DNA of 64,000 bases from Bacillota bacterium (GTDB lineage: Bacteria > Bacillota > Sulfobacillia > Sulfobacillales > Sulfobacillaceae): assembly GCA_023511625.1 (NCBI GenBank), contig JAIMBD010000010.1, positions 1-64,000 of the forward strand, given 5' to 3'. The notes beneath the pieces were generated by a model, which had not been told where the DNA came from, searched no databases, and saw only the letters and a program-made list of their open reading frames with translations. Positions 55,320 to 64,000 of this stretch are shown piece by piece (the first letter of the stretch is position 1; every line of letters starts with the position of its first letter). The position numbers and the translations under genes are program-made.

Positions 55320-56126
55320 GTGGCCGGCGGACTTCTGGCGCTGACCGGCTTTGCCTACGGCGTGGCGGCCTTTTGGGCCGTCGCGGCGTTCTACGACCTA
55401 AGACGCCAGCAGTGGGCCTGGTGGAGCGCCGGCGTGGGGTGGTTGGCGCAGACGGGGTGGCTGGCGTGGTCGGCGTACACCTTGGGGGGCGCGGCGTGGT
55501 TCAGCCTCGACCGGTGGCTTGGGCTCGTGGATTGGATCAGCGTGGGCGCCTTTTTGGGAGTGTCGCGCCAACGCGGGTGGGAGACCGCGCTCGGGTTTCT
55601 CTTGCCGGTAATCTTTGCCCTGTGGTGGGTAGGGATTCTGCTGTCTCCAGTCCAAAGCCGCCCCGATGTGTTGGGGGCGCTGTTGTGGATTCACGTCGGC
55701 CTCGCCGCCCTGGCCTACGTGGCGCTGTTGCTCTCGGCCCTGGTGGCTACCATGTACACCGAGAAGGAGCGGGAGCTGCGGCGCCGGCACGTGCGCCTCT
55801 TTTACTATCGGTTGCCTGACCTTGAGGCCATGGACCGGTTGTCGGCGCGGCTGGTGGCCGTCGGCGTGCTGTTGTTGGGCGTGGCCATCGTCACAGGTGC
55901 GCTCTGGGCCAAGGTGGTGGCCGGTCGGTACTGGAACTGGAGCCCCAAAGAGGTGTGGACGGCGGCCAGCTGGGCGACGTACGCCGCGTACTTGGTGGCG
56001 CGCTGGCGGTGGGGGTGGCGGGGCCACGCCTCGGCGGTGTGGGCCATGGCGGCGTTTTTGTTGGTGGTGGTCAACCTGTTTGTGATCAACGCCGTGTTCC
56101 CCGGCTTCCATGCGGTGACGTATTAG
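55320..56126 (+). CDS. hemX: HemX/CcsA-like integral membrane protein
   Basis: 268 residues with about eight hydrophobic segments. The CcsA-family signature appears as TGALWAKVVAGRYWNWSPKEVWTAASW near 198. HemX accompanies hemA in Gram-positive bacteria and lowers GluTR abundance in Bacillus; the fold is shared with cytochrome c assembly proteins. GTG start 11 bp after hemA. Confidence 0.87.
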   Translation: MAGGLLALTGFAYGVAAFWAVAAFYDLRRQQWAWWSAGVGWLAQTGWLAWSAYTLGGAAWFSLDRWLGLVDWISVGAFLGVSRQRGWETALGFLLPVIFALWWVGILLSPVQSRPDVLGALLWIHVGLAALAYVALLLSALVATMYTEKERELRRRHVRLFYYRLPDLEAMDRLSARLVAVGVLLLGVAIVTGALWAKVVAGRYWNWSPKEVWTAASWATYAAYLVARWRWGWRGHASAVWAMAAFLLVVVNLFVINAVFPGFHAVTY

Positions 56127-56162
56127 GAGGCCACGAAAAAGGCGGGGCGAAAGGAGAGCACG

Positions 56163-57071
56163 TTGGTCAGACAACCGATTCGGATCGGAACCCGGGCCAG
56201 CGCCTTGGCCCTGGTGCAGGCCCAGGCGGTCCAGCAGGCGCTCGCGCGGGCGGGCGTGGCAGTGGATCTCTGTCCCATGACGACTGCCGGCGACCGCATG
56301 GCCGAGGCCAAGGGGCGCCTCGAAGGGCAGGGGTGGTTCACGGGGGAACTGGAGGCCGCCTTAATGGACGGCCGCGTGGACCTGGCCGTCCATTCGCTCA
56401 AGGATGTGCCCACGCACTTTCCGCCGGGCCTGACGCTCTGGGCGTTGTCGCGGCGCGAGGATCCGGCGGACGTGTTCATCCCTCGAAAACCCGGCACGGC
56501 GTGGGCGGCGTTGGGGCCGAAGCCGCGGATTGGCACGGCAAGCCCCCGGCGGGCGGCGTGGGTGAAGGCGGCCAGGTCGGACGCCACGGTGATCCCCGTG
56601 CGCGGCAATCTCGCGACGCGGCTGGCCAAACTCGAGGCGGAAGGGTGGGACGGCCTCATCTTGGCGGCGGCCGGCATCCGGCGGCTCGGGCTGTGGGATC
56701 GGGTGGGGGAGCGATTTGACCCTGTGACGTGGGTCCCGGCACCAGGTCAGGGCATCGTGGCCGTGGAAGGCCGGGCGGACGATGAGGAGCTGGGCGAGCT
56801 GCTGCGGCAGGTATTCCACGACTCTGCCATGGAGCCGGTGGCGGTGGCCGAACGGGCGGTGCTGGCGGCACTGGGCGGCGGTTGTGCCCTGCCGCTCGGA
56901 GCCTACGCCTACTACCACGACGGCGTGCTGGTACTGGTGGGCGCCCTGGCCACCCCAGCCGGAGCCCTGCGCCGCACCGAGGCTCGGCTTTCCCCGGGCG
57001 AAACGCCGGAAGCCCTGGGGGCGCGCGTCGCCTGCCGGTTAGCCGGCGTCGAGGCGACGGGCCGTGTCTGA
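56163..57071 (+). CDS. hemC: Hydroxymethylbilane synthase (porphobilinogen deaminase)
   Basis: 302 residues. IRIGTRASALALVQAQAV at the N-terminus, DLAVHSLKDVPTHFPPGLTL near 78, and C241 in LGGGCALPLGAYA, which carries the dipyrromethane cofactor. TTG start after AAAGGAGAGC. Its end overlaps hemD by 8 bp. Confidence 0.95.
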   Translation: MVRQPIRIGTRASALALVQAQAVQQALARAGVAVDLCPMTTAGDRMAEAKGRLEGQGWFTGELEAALMDGRVDLAVHSLKDVPTHFPPGLTLWALSRREDPADVFIPRKPGTAWAALGPKPRIGTASPRRAAWVKAARSDATVIPVRGNLATRLAKLEAEGWDGLILAAAGIRRLGLWDRVGERFDPVTWVPAPGQGIVAVEGRADDEELGELLRQVFHDSAMEPVAVAERAVLAALGGGCALPLGAYAYYHDGVLVLVGALATPAGALRRTEARLSPGETPEALGARVACRLAGVEATGRV

Positions 57072-57840
57072 CTGCTACCTCGTCCTGTTGCGCGAAAACC
57101 CGCGCCTGTGGGAGGCCTTGGCCCCCGTGGAAGCCCTTGGGTATCGACGGGCGCTGGCCCCTGTCCAGAAGGTCGGGCCGCCGGCGTCGTGGGCGGCCCT
57201 GGATGCCGCCCTGGCCCGCCTTATGACATACCACGGGATCCTGTTCACCAGCCAAGAGGGGGTGCGGGGATTGACCGAGCGGGCCCGGGCGCTCGGGGTG
57301 GACTGGGCGCGCTATCCGGGCTGGGTGGCCGTGGCGGGCCCGGCCACCCAGCGCGCCGCAGAGGCGGCGGGGTTCAGGGTGGCAGTGACGGCGACCGAGT
57401 CCTTTGGCCAAGCGGGGCTCGTCGCGGCCTTGGGCAACCGCACGGTGGTCGGCCAGCGGCTGTTGTGGCCGACCGGAAACCTCAGCGCTCCGAAGCTGGT
57501 GGAGGCCCTGTCGGCCGCGGGGGCCGCCGTCGACCGCGTGGAGGTCTATCGCAACCTGCCGCGACCCTGGCCCTCGGAAGCCCGCGGCTGGCTCCGGGAC
57601 GGCCAGGTGGCGGGCGTGGTTTACACGGCCGGCTCGAGCGCGCGCTACCTGTGGGACCAACTCGACGCCGCGGAGCGCGAGGCCTTGCGACAGGCGCTCC
57701 ACTTCAGCATGGGGCCAGAGACCTCGGTGGTGCTGCGCCAGCTGGGGATCGAACCGGCCGCCGAGGCGCGCCCCAGCACCGTGGCGGCTTTGGCTGCGGC
57801 CGTGATAGAGTGCCTTGCCGCGGTCGGCGAAGGAATGTGA
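57064..57840 (+). CDS. hemD: Uroporphyrinogen-III synthase
   Basis: 258 residues. GILFTSQEGVRGLTERARALG, VAVAGPATQRAAEAAGFR, RLLWPTGNLSAPKLVEALSAAGA and VEVYRNL follow the usual two-domain HemD order; the family has low sequence identity, so position in the operon supports the call. GTG start overlapping hemC. Confidence 0.93.
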   Translation: MSDCYLVLLRENPRLWEALAPVEALGYRRALAPVQKVGPPASWAALDAALARLMTYHGILFTSQEGVRGLTERARALGVDWARYPGWVAVAGPATQRAAEAAGFRVAVTATESFGQAGLVAALGNRTVVGQRLLWPTGNLSAPKLVEALSAAGAAVDRVEVYRNLPRPWPSEARGWLRDGQVAGVVYTAGSSARYLWDQLDAAEREALRQALHFSMGPETSVVLRQLGIEPAAEARPSTVAALAAAVIECLAAVGEGM

Positions 57841-57882
57841 TACCATGGGCCCGAGAAGGTCGTGGGGCAAAGGAGGCAGGCC

Positions 57883-58860
57883 ATGTTTCCCATCGAACGG
57901 CCTCGGCGCCTGAGGCAAAACCCAACCCTGCGGGCGATGGTCCAAGAGACCCGGCTCGCCGTCGACGAGCTCATCTATCCCCTCTTCGTCAGGCCCGGAC
58001 AGGGCGTGCAGCAGCCCATCGCGGCGATGCCTGGCATCTTTCAGTGGTCGGTGGACCGTGCCCTGGAACACGCCGCCATCGTCCGGGAGACCGGCGTCAA
58101 CTGCTTTCTTTTTTTCGGCATTCCGGCCCACAAAGACGCCATCGGCAGCGGGGCGTGGGACCCCGAGGGGGTGGTACCACAGGCCTTGCGCGCCTTTCGC
58201 CGCCACTTTCCGGATGCGGTCCTCATCGCCGACCTTTGCCTGTGCGAGTACACCGACCATGGGCACTGCGGGGTGGTGGACGCCCAAGGGCGCATCCTCA
58301 ACGACCCGACGCTGGACCTTTTGGCCCGGGCGGCCGTGGTGCTGGCCGAGGCGGGAGCCGACGTCATCGCCCCCTCGGACATGATGGACGGGCGCGTGGC
58401 GCGCATTCGCCAGGCGCTGGACGAGGCGGGGCTGCAGACGGTGCCCATCTTGTCCTACGCCGCCAAGTTTGCGTCGGCCTTCTACGGCCCCTTCCGGGAG
58501 GCGGCCGAGAACGCCCCCGCATTTGGCGACCGGCGCACCTACCAGATGGACCCGGCCAACCGGCGCGAAGCCATCAAGGAGGTCCTACTGGACATCGCCG
58601 AGGGGGCAGATCTGGTCATGGTCAAACCGGCCTTGCCGTACCTCGACGTCCTTAGGGAGGTACGCGAGCGGGTCCTGGTCCCGGTGGTGGCCTACCAAGT
58701 CTCCGGCGAATTTGCGATGATCAAGGGGGCGGCCCAACACGGATGGATCGACGAGCGGCGGGCAGTGGAGGAAACCCTGACCGCCATTCGCCGGGCCGGG
58801 GCCGACCTCATCATCACCTACTACGCCCCCGAGGTGGGGCGCTGGCTGCAACAAGGATAG
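57883..58860 (+). CDS. hemB: 5-aminolevulinate dehydratase (porphobilinogen synthase)
   Basis: 325 residues. Two active-site lysines, K195 in SYAAKFASAFYGPF and K248 in LVMVKPALPYLD. The metal site C119, C121 and C129 (LCLCEYTDHGHC) indicates a zinc-dependent enzyme. ATG after AAAGGAGGCAGG. Logically it acts before hemC, though placed last. Confidence 0.97.
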   Translation: MFPIERPRRLRQNPTLRAMVQETRLAVDELIYPLFVRPGQGVQQPIAAMPGIFQWSVDRALEHAAIVRETGVNCFLFFGIPAHKDAIGSGAWDPEGVVPQALRAFRRHFPDAVLIADLCLCEYTDHGHCGVVDAQGRILNDPTLDLLARAAVVLAEAGADVIAPSDMMDGRVARIRQALDEAGLQTVPILSYAAKFASAFYGPFREAAENAPAFGDRRTYQMDPANRREAIKEVLLDIAEGADLVMVKPALPYLDVLREVRERVLVPVVAYQVSGEFAMIKGAAQHGWIDERRAVEETLTAIRRAGADLIITYYAPEVGRWLQQG

Positions 58861-58910
58861 GCCAGCGTCCTCCGCGGGCGGGGTGGGCAGACCGAAGGAG
58901 TGGATGTCGG

Positions 58911-59120
58911 ATGCGGCCCGAGGATGTCGTGCGAGGCCCGGAGCGGGCGCGGCGGGTGCGCAACGAGTCGGTGTGGCTCTACGACATGAACGCCGACCAA
59001 CTCCTGGCCGAAACCGGCTATGTGGTCATCGACTCCAGTCTCGGCGTGGTGGCGACGGCGCCGGTGCCTACCGGCGGCGCGGATTCCGCCGCCCCCCACC
59101 GGAACCGGAAACCGGCGTAG
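58911..59120 (+). CDS. Small unknown protein after hemB
   Basis: 69 residues from an ATG 11 bp after GAAGGAG, ending just before the operon terminator. The central part, RVRNESVWLYDMNADQLLAETGYVVIDSSLGVVA, looks protein-like, with no helix-rich repeats or signals. I do not recognise a family. The alternative frame starting at ATG 58904 reads as Arg/Gly-rich and is less likely. Confidence 0.45.
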   Translation: MRPEDVVRGPERARRVRNESVWLYDMNADQLLAETGYVVIDSSLGVVATAPVPTGGADSAAPHRNRKPA

Positions 59121-59149
59121 AATAGGCGAGGGTTTTCCTGCAAGACGGC

Positions 59150-59185
59150 GGATTTGGGCGCGGTCAGGCGCCCAAATCCCCGTTT
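59150..59185 (+). terminator. Terminator of the heme operon
   Basis: GGATTTGGGCGC (59150-59161) and GCGCCCAAATCC (59168-59179) form a perfect 12-bp stem with a 6-base loop, followed by CCGTTTT. Confidence 0.85.
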
Positions 59186-59261
59186 TCGCGACGGTGCCAG
59201 AGCGGCGCCGAACAAGGCGAGGTGAAACGCGACGGACGAAACCCAAACCGGCAACCTGGAA

Positions 59262-60677
59262 ATGCGGGCGGTGCAGGCACAGCTGCGCCAATTGCCCTCC
59301 GTCAAGGCGCTGCTCGAGGCGGTAGGGGCTGAAAAGGACGCCGTCGCCGGCGTCTGGTGGCACGAGGCAGCGACGGCCGTGCTGGATCGCGCACGGGACC
59401 ACATTCGGCAGGGCAAAGGGGCGCCCGACCTGCGCGCACTGGTGGCGGCAGTGCGCGCCGAGGCGCGGCAACGGGCCGAGCCGCATCTTCGGCCGGTCAT
59501 CAACGCCACCGGCGTGGCCATTCACACCAATCTCGGGCGGGCGCCCTTGCCCGACGCGGTGCTGGCGCAAGTGTCGGCGGTGGCCCGCGGCTACTCGACC
59601 TTGGAATACGACCTTGGGCAGGGGCGGCGCGGGTCGCGCCACAGCCACGTCGACGCCTTGTTGCGTCATCTCACCGGGGCCGAGGCCGCGATGGTGGTGA
59701 ACAACAACGCCGCAGCGGTGCTGTTGGCGCTCTCGACGCTGGCCCGAGGACGGGAGGCGTTGGTGTCGCGGGGGCAGTTGGTGGAGATCGGGGGATCGTT
59801 CCGCATTCCTGATGTCATGGCCCTCTCAGGCGCCATCCTGCGCGAGGTTGGCACCACCAATAAGACCCACCTGGCCGACTACGAGCGGGCCATCACGCCA
59901 GAGACGGCCCTGGTGGTCAAGGTGCACACCTCCAACTTCCGGTTGCTGGGGTTCACGGCGCAGCCGTCTACCCGCGCCTTAGCAGAGCTCGCGCACCGGC
60001 ACGGACTCGCCCTGATGGAAGACCTCGGCAGCGGCTCCTTGTTGCCGTTCCGGCTGGGCGATTGGGAAGAGCCCACGGTCCGCGAGGTGGTGGCGGACGG
60101 CGTCGATGTGGTCACCTTCTCGGGGGACAAGCTACTCGGTGGGCCCCAAGCGGGGCTCGTGGTGGGGCGCCGCGACATCATCGAGCAGATGAAGCGCAAC
60201 CCCTTGGCGCGCGCGGTGCGGGTCGACAAGATGACGTTGGCGGCGCTCGAGGCGGTGCTGCGCTGGTATCACGAAGGGCGCGGCGAGGCCCTGCCGCTCT
60301 GGCAGATGTTACGGGCATCGCCCGAGTCCATCCGCCGGCGGGCGCTTGGGCTCGGGCGCCGGGTGCGGCGGGCCGTGGGCCCTGACGTGGCGCTGGAGGT
60401 GGTGCCGGACACATCGGAGGTGGGCGGCGGCTCCATGCCTGGGACCACGTTGCCGACGTGGGTGCTGGCTATTCGGCCGTCCCCGCCCTTGACGGTGGAG
60501 GCTGTCGAGGCGCGCCTTAGGAGCGGGCGGCCGCCGGTGGTGGCGCGCATCGCCAAAGACAGCTTGAGGGTAGACTTGCGGACGGTGCTGCCGGATGAAG
60601 AGCGGCCCTTGGCGGAGGCGCTGGCTTTGGCCTTGCGGCCAGGGAGGGAAGCGGAACATGTTGACCCGATTCTTTGA
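59262..60677 (+). CDS. selA: L-seryl-tRNA(Sec) selenium transferase
   Basis: 471 residues, full SelA length. RPVINATGVAIHTNLGRAPLP, VDALLRHLTGAEAAMVVNNNAAAVLLAL, VSRGQLVEIGGSFRIPDVMA, and the PLP lysine K290 in VTFSGDKLLGGPQAG are clear. SelA converts Ser-tRNA(Sec) to selenocysteinyl-tRNA, so the organism should use selenocysteine. selB, selD and selC are not in the window. Ribosome site is weak (CCTGGAA). The MaoC-like gene overlaps its end by 20 bp. Confidence 0.95.
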   Translation: MRAVQAQLRQLPSVKALLEAVGAEKDAVAGVWWHEAATAVLDRARDHIRQGKGAPDLRALVAAVRAEARQRAEPHLRPVINATGVAIHTNLGRAPLPDAVLAQVSAVARGYSTLEYDLGQGRRGSRHSHVDALLRHLTGAEAAMVVNNNAAAVLLALSTLARGREALVSRGQLVEIGGSFRIPDVMALSGAILREVGTTNKTHLADYERAITPETALVVKVHTSNFRLLGFTAQPSTRALAELAHRHGLALMEDLGSGSLLPFRLGDWEEPTVREVVADGVDVVTFSGDKLLGGPQAGLVVGRRDIIEQMKRNPLARAVRVDKMTLAALEAVLRWYHEGRGEALPLWQMLRASPESIRRRALGLGRRVRRAVGPDVALEVVPDTSEVGGGSMPGTTLPTWVLAIRPSPPLTVEAVEARLRSGRPPVVARIAKDSLRVDLRTVLPDEERPLAEALALALRPGREAEHVDPIL

Positions 60678-61107
60678 GGAGATCGTCCCCGGCGAGCGCA
60701 CGGTGTCGCGGGCTCGCACCATCACCGAGACCGATCTCGTCCTGTTTGCGGCCTTCAGCGGCGATTGGTATCCCCTGCACACCGACCGCGTCTACGCCGC
60801 TCAAAGCCGCTTCGGCCAGCGCATCGCCCACGGCATGCTGGTGTTGTCGGTGCTGACCGGGTTGGTCCGCATCGAGCCGGAGCTGGTGGTGGCCTTCTAC
60901 GGGCTGGACCGGGTCCGGTTCGTGGCCCCCACCTTCATCGGCGACACCCTGCACGCCGAAACCGAGGTGGTGGCGGTCGAGGATCGGGGCGAGCGGGGAG
61001 GGCTCGTGACCTGGAAGGTGGAGGGCAAAAAAGAGACCGGCGAGACCGTCTTGGCGGCGGAGATGAAGGTCCTTGTCGCCAAACGGCCGCCGGTGGAAGG
61101 CCGATGA
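60658..61107 (+). CDS. MaoC-like hotdog-fold dehydratase
   Basis: 149 residues. The hydratase 2 motif reads FAAFSGDWYPLHTDRVYAAQSRFGQRIAHGMLVLSVLTGL: the D and H are the catalytic pair of MaoC or (R)-specific enoyl-CoA hydratases. It overlaps selA by 20 bp and has its own GGGAGGGAAG. Substrate unknown. Converges on thiC. Confidence 0.88.
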   Translation: MLTRFFEEIVPGERTVSRARTITETDLVLFAAFSGDWYPLHTDRVYAAQSRFGQRIAHGMLVLSVLTGLVRIEPELVVAFYGLDRVRFVAPTFIGDTLHAETEVVAVEDRGERGGLVTWKVEGKKETGETVLAAEMKVLVAKRPPVEGR

Positions 61108-61113
61108 CCAGGG

Positions 61114-62970
<1,857 letters not shown>

Positions 62971-63013
62971 TTACGCGAAGAAAGCACACCGTCTAGGGGC
63001 CGTCTGCTTTCGG

Positions 63014-63048
63014 CTCGACTGGCCGCCGCCCGAAGGCGGCTGGTCGAG
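63014..63048 (-). promoter_or_regulatory. Expression-platform hairpin of the TPP riboswitch
   Basis: CTCGAC/GTCGAG with an inner CCGCC/GGCGG stem lies immediately after the aptamer on the minus strand. There is no T-run, so it may be a Rho-dependent element or part of an alternative fold. Confidence 0.5.
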
Positions 63049-63049
63049 G

Positions 63050-63142
63050 CGTACTCCCTCCGCAGGCATTACCCTGGTCAGGTTCGTCGGTCGGTGGCGC
63101 CGCATCCACCCTCTCAGCCCGGTTCGCCGAGCTCCCGCAGCG
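63050..63142 (-). promoter_or_regulatory. TPP riboswitch (THI element) upstream of thiC
   Basis: Read on the minus strand the conserved cores appear in order: GGGCTGAGAGGGTGGATGC, then ACCTGACCAGGGTAATGCC, then TGCGGAGGGAGT. CUGAGA recognises the pyrimidine and the ACCUGA...AAUGCC arm the pyrophosphate. It should shut off thiC when TPP is plentiful. Confidence 0.95.
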
Positions 63143-63183
63143 TATGGTGAACTTTTCAAGCTCTCCTTCCGAGCTTAGCATGG

Positions 63184-63221
63184 TTGCGCAATCTTTGGCA
63201 ACCTGTTGCTGGCTTGCGCAA
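63184..63221. promoter_or_regulatory. Twin TTGCGCAA palindromes in the thiC promoter region
   Basis: TTGCGCAA occurs at 63184-63191 and 63214-63221, 30 bp centre to centre (about three helical turns). The near site lies inside the spacer of a probable minus-strand promoter, TTGCCA (complement of 63196-63201) and TGC-TAAGCT. Confidence 0.5.
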
Positions 63222-63376
63222 CCGTTGGCCACTCCTGGGCGCGCCTTATCCGCTTTATCCCCGACTCCAAAGGGCGTGGGCGGTCAGGGGTTGTCCGTGG
63301 TATCTTCAAAACCGGTAGGCCGGGCCGGTGAGCGGTCGGTTTTGCCCGGGCCAAGATGAGGGAGGGAGGCCGTGGC

Positions 63377-64000
63377 GTGACGCCAGCGATTGGGGTGCCG
63401 GGGAAGCCGGAGGTGCGGTTGGACTTTACGGAAGAAGGGCCTCCCAAGGTGTTTCGCGACCCGGTGGCTGAAGTGGTGGCGCGCCGGTGGGAGGCGGTGG
63501 AGGCGGCGCTGCAGGAAGCCGAGCGCTGGCGCCGACAAGGGTATTGGGTGGCGGGCTGGCTGGCCTACGAGGCAGGGCCGGGGCTGGATCCGACCCTCGT
63601 GACCCACGAGCCGACAGAGTTTCCCCTGGTGTGGCTCGGCATCTTCCGTGCCCCGTCTGCCGCATGGGAGGCCGTCGACGGGCATTACGCCGTGGGCGCT
63701 TGGACGGCTGGGGTATCGCCCGAGGAGTACCGCCAAAAGGTGGCAGCGATTCGGGAGTACATCCGGCAAGGGCAGACGTATCAGGTGAACTACACCCTTC
63801 GGCTGTCGGCGGCCTTCTCTGGCGATCCTCGGCGCTGGTACCTGGATTTGTTGCGCGCCCAGTCAGGGCCATACGCCGCTTATGTCGAGGCCCAAGGCTT
63901 TGCCGTGGTCTCGGCCTCGCCGGAACTCTTTTTCCGCCTCCGAGGCCGGTCGGTGGTCACGCGGCCGATGAAAGGCACGGCGCCCCGCGGGTTTTTCGAC
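63377..64000 (+). CDS. pabB: Aminodeoxychorismate synthase component I (partial)
   Basis: 208 codons before the window ends. GTG start 8 bp after GGGAGGGAGG; the GTG just upstream meets a TGA at once. The N-terminal part has GYWVAGWLAYEAGPGLD, then YRQKVAAIREYIRQGQTYQVNYTLRL, VVSASPELFFRLRGRSVVTRPMKGTAPRG, the chorismate-binding domain of PabB rather than TrpE. It makes aminodeoxychorismate for folate. Whether a PabC lyase is fused at the end cannot be seen. Confidence 0.9.
   Translation, partial: MTPAIGVPGKPEVRLDFTEEGPPKVFRDPVAEVVARRWEAVEAALQEAERWRRQGYWVAGWLAYEAGPGLDPTLVTHEPTEFPLVWLGIFRAPSAAWEAVDGHYAVGAWTAGVSPEEYRQKVAAIREYIRQGQTYQVNYTLRLSAAFSGDPRRWYLDLLRAQSGPYAAYVEAQGFAVVSASPELFFRLRGRSVVTRPMKGTAPRGFFD

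Overview
The window comes from a high-GC bacterium. Several features point to a thermophilic or acidophilic Gram-positive (Bacillota, of the Sulfobacillus / Thermaerobacter / Symbiobacteria kind): a T-box leader ahead of the branched-chain amino-acid operon, a HemX-type protein in the heme operon, a UgtP/MGDG-synthase-like glycosyltransferase, a DUF881 protein, and secreted proteins with cell-wall-binding repeat 2 and putative-Ig domains. GTG and TTG starts with strong GGAGG sites are common. The taxonomic guess is inference; no rRNA is present.

Layout. 1-1.8 kb: tRNA-Ala and rmuC. 2.4-5.6 kb: a compact three-gene operon on the minus strand, encoding a coiled-coil protein and two different P-loop ATPases related to BREX BrxC/BrxD (DUF2791-like). 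It is followed by decayed accessory DNA (ISL3-type transposase remnant, tRNA-Gln, type IA topoisomerase remnant); this is the best candidate for a little-described system. 7.9-10.8 kb: a secreted protein with a PEP-CTERM-like tail, pobA, dut. 11.0-20.7 kb: T-box-controlled ilvN-like/ilvC/leuA/leuB/ilvB, then ilvE, pheA, thiD, thiE. 20.7-22.1 kb: remnants of a Tn5-like transposase and of a TnpB. 22.1-29.5 kb: gtrA, a glycosyltransferase, a three-subunit molybdopterin oxidoreductase resembling cytoplasmic SoeABC, and a divergent LysR regulator. 29.6-38.3 kb: envelope and regulatory genes (UgtP-like, MFS, polysaccharide deacetylase-YkoP, CoxG-like, MocA, an alpha/beta hydrolase lacking its serine, a two-component pair, tatC, DUF881). 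38.3-42.6 kb: icd, mdh, sucC, sucD.

42.9-52.8 kb holds a surface-protein locus: a 1024-residue Ig/cell-wall-binding protein, a 1284-residue beta-helix protein translationally coupled to a small ribbon-helix-helix protein, and a decayed copy of the first on the other strand. 53.1-53.9 kb has two divergent XRE-type regulators whose promoters overlap TTGCC/GGCAA palindromes. 54.0-58.9 kb is hemA-hemX-hemC-hemD-hemB plus a small ORF. Then come selA with a MaoC-like gene, thiC behind a TPP riboswitch (minus strand), and the start of pabB, cut by the window end.

Functionally most of the window is core metabolism (Leu/Val/Ile, Phe, thiamine, heme, TCA cycle). The accessory parts are the ATPase operon with its decayed flank, the transposon remnants at 20.7-22.1 kb, and the surface-protein locus with its pseudogene.
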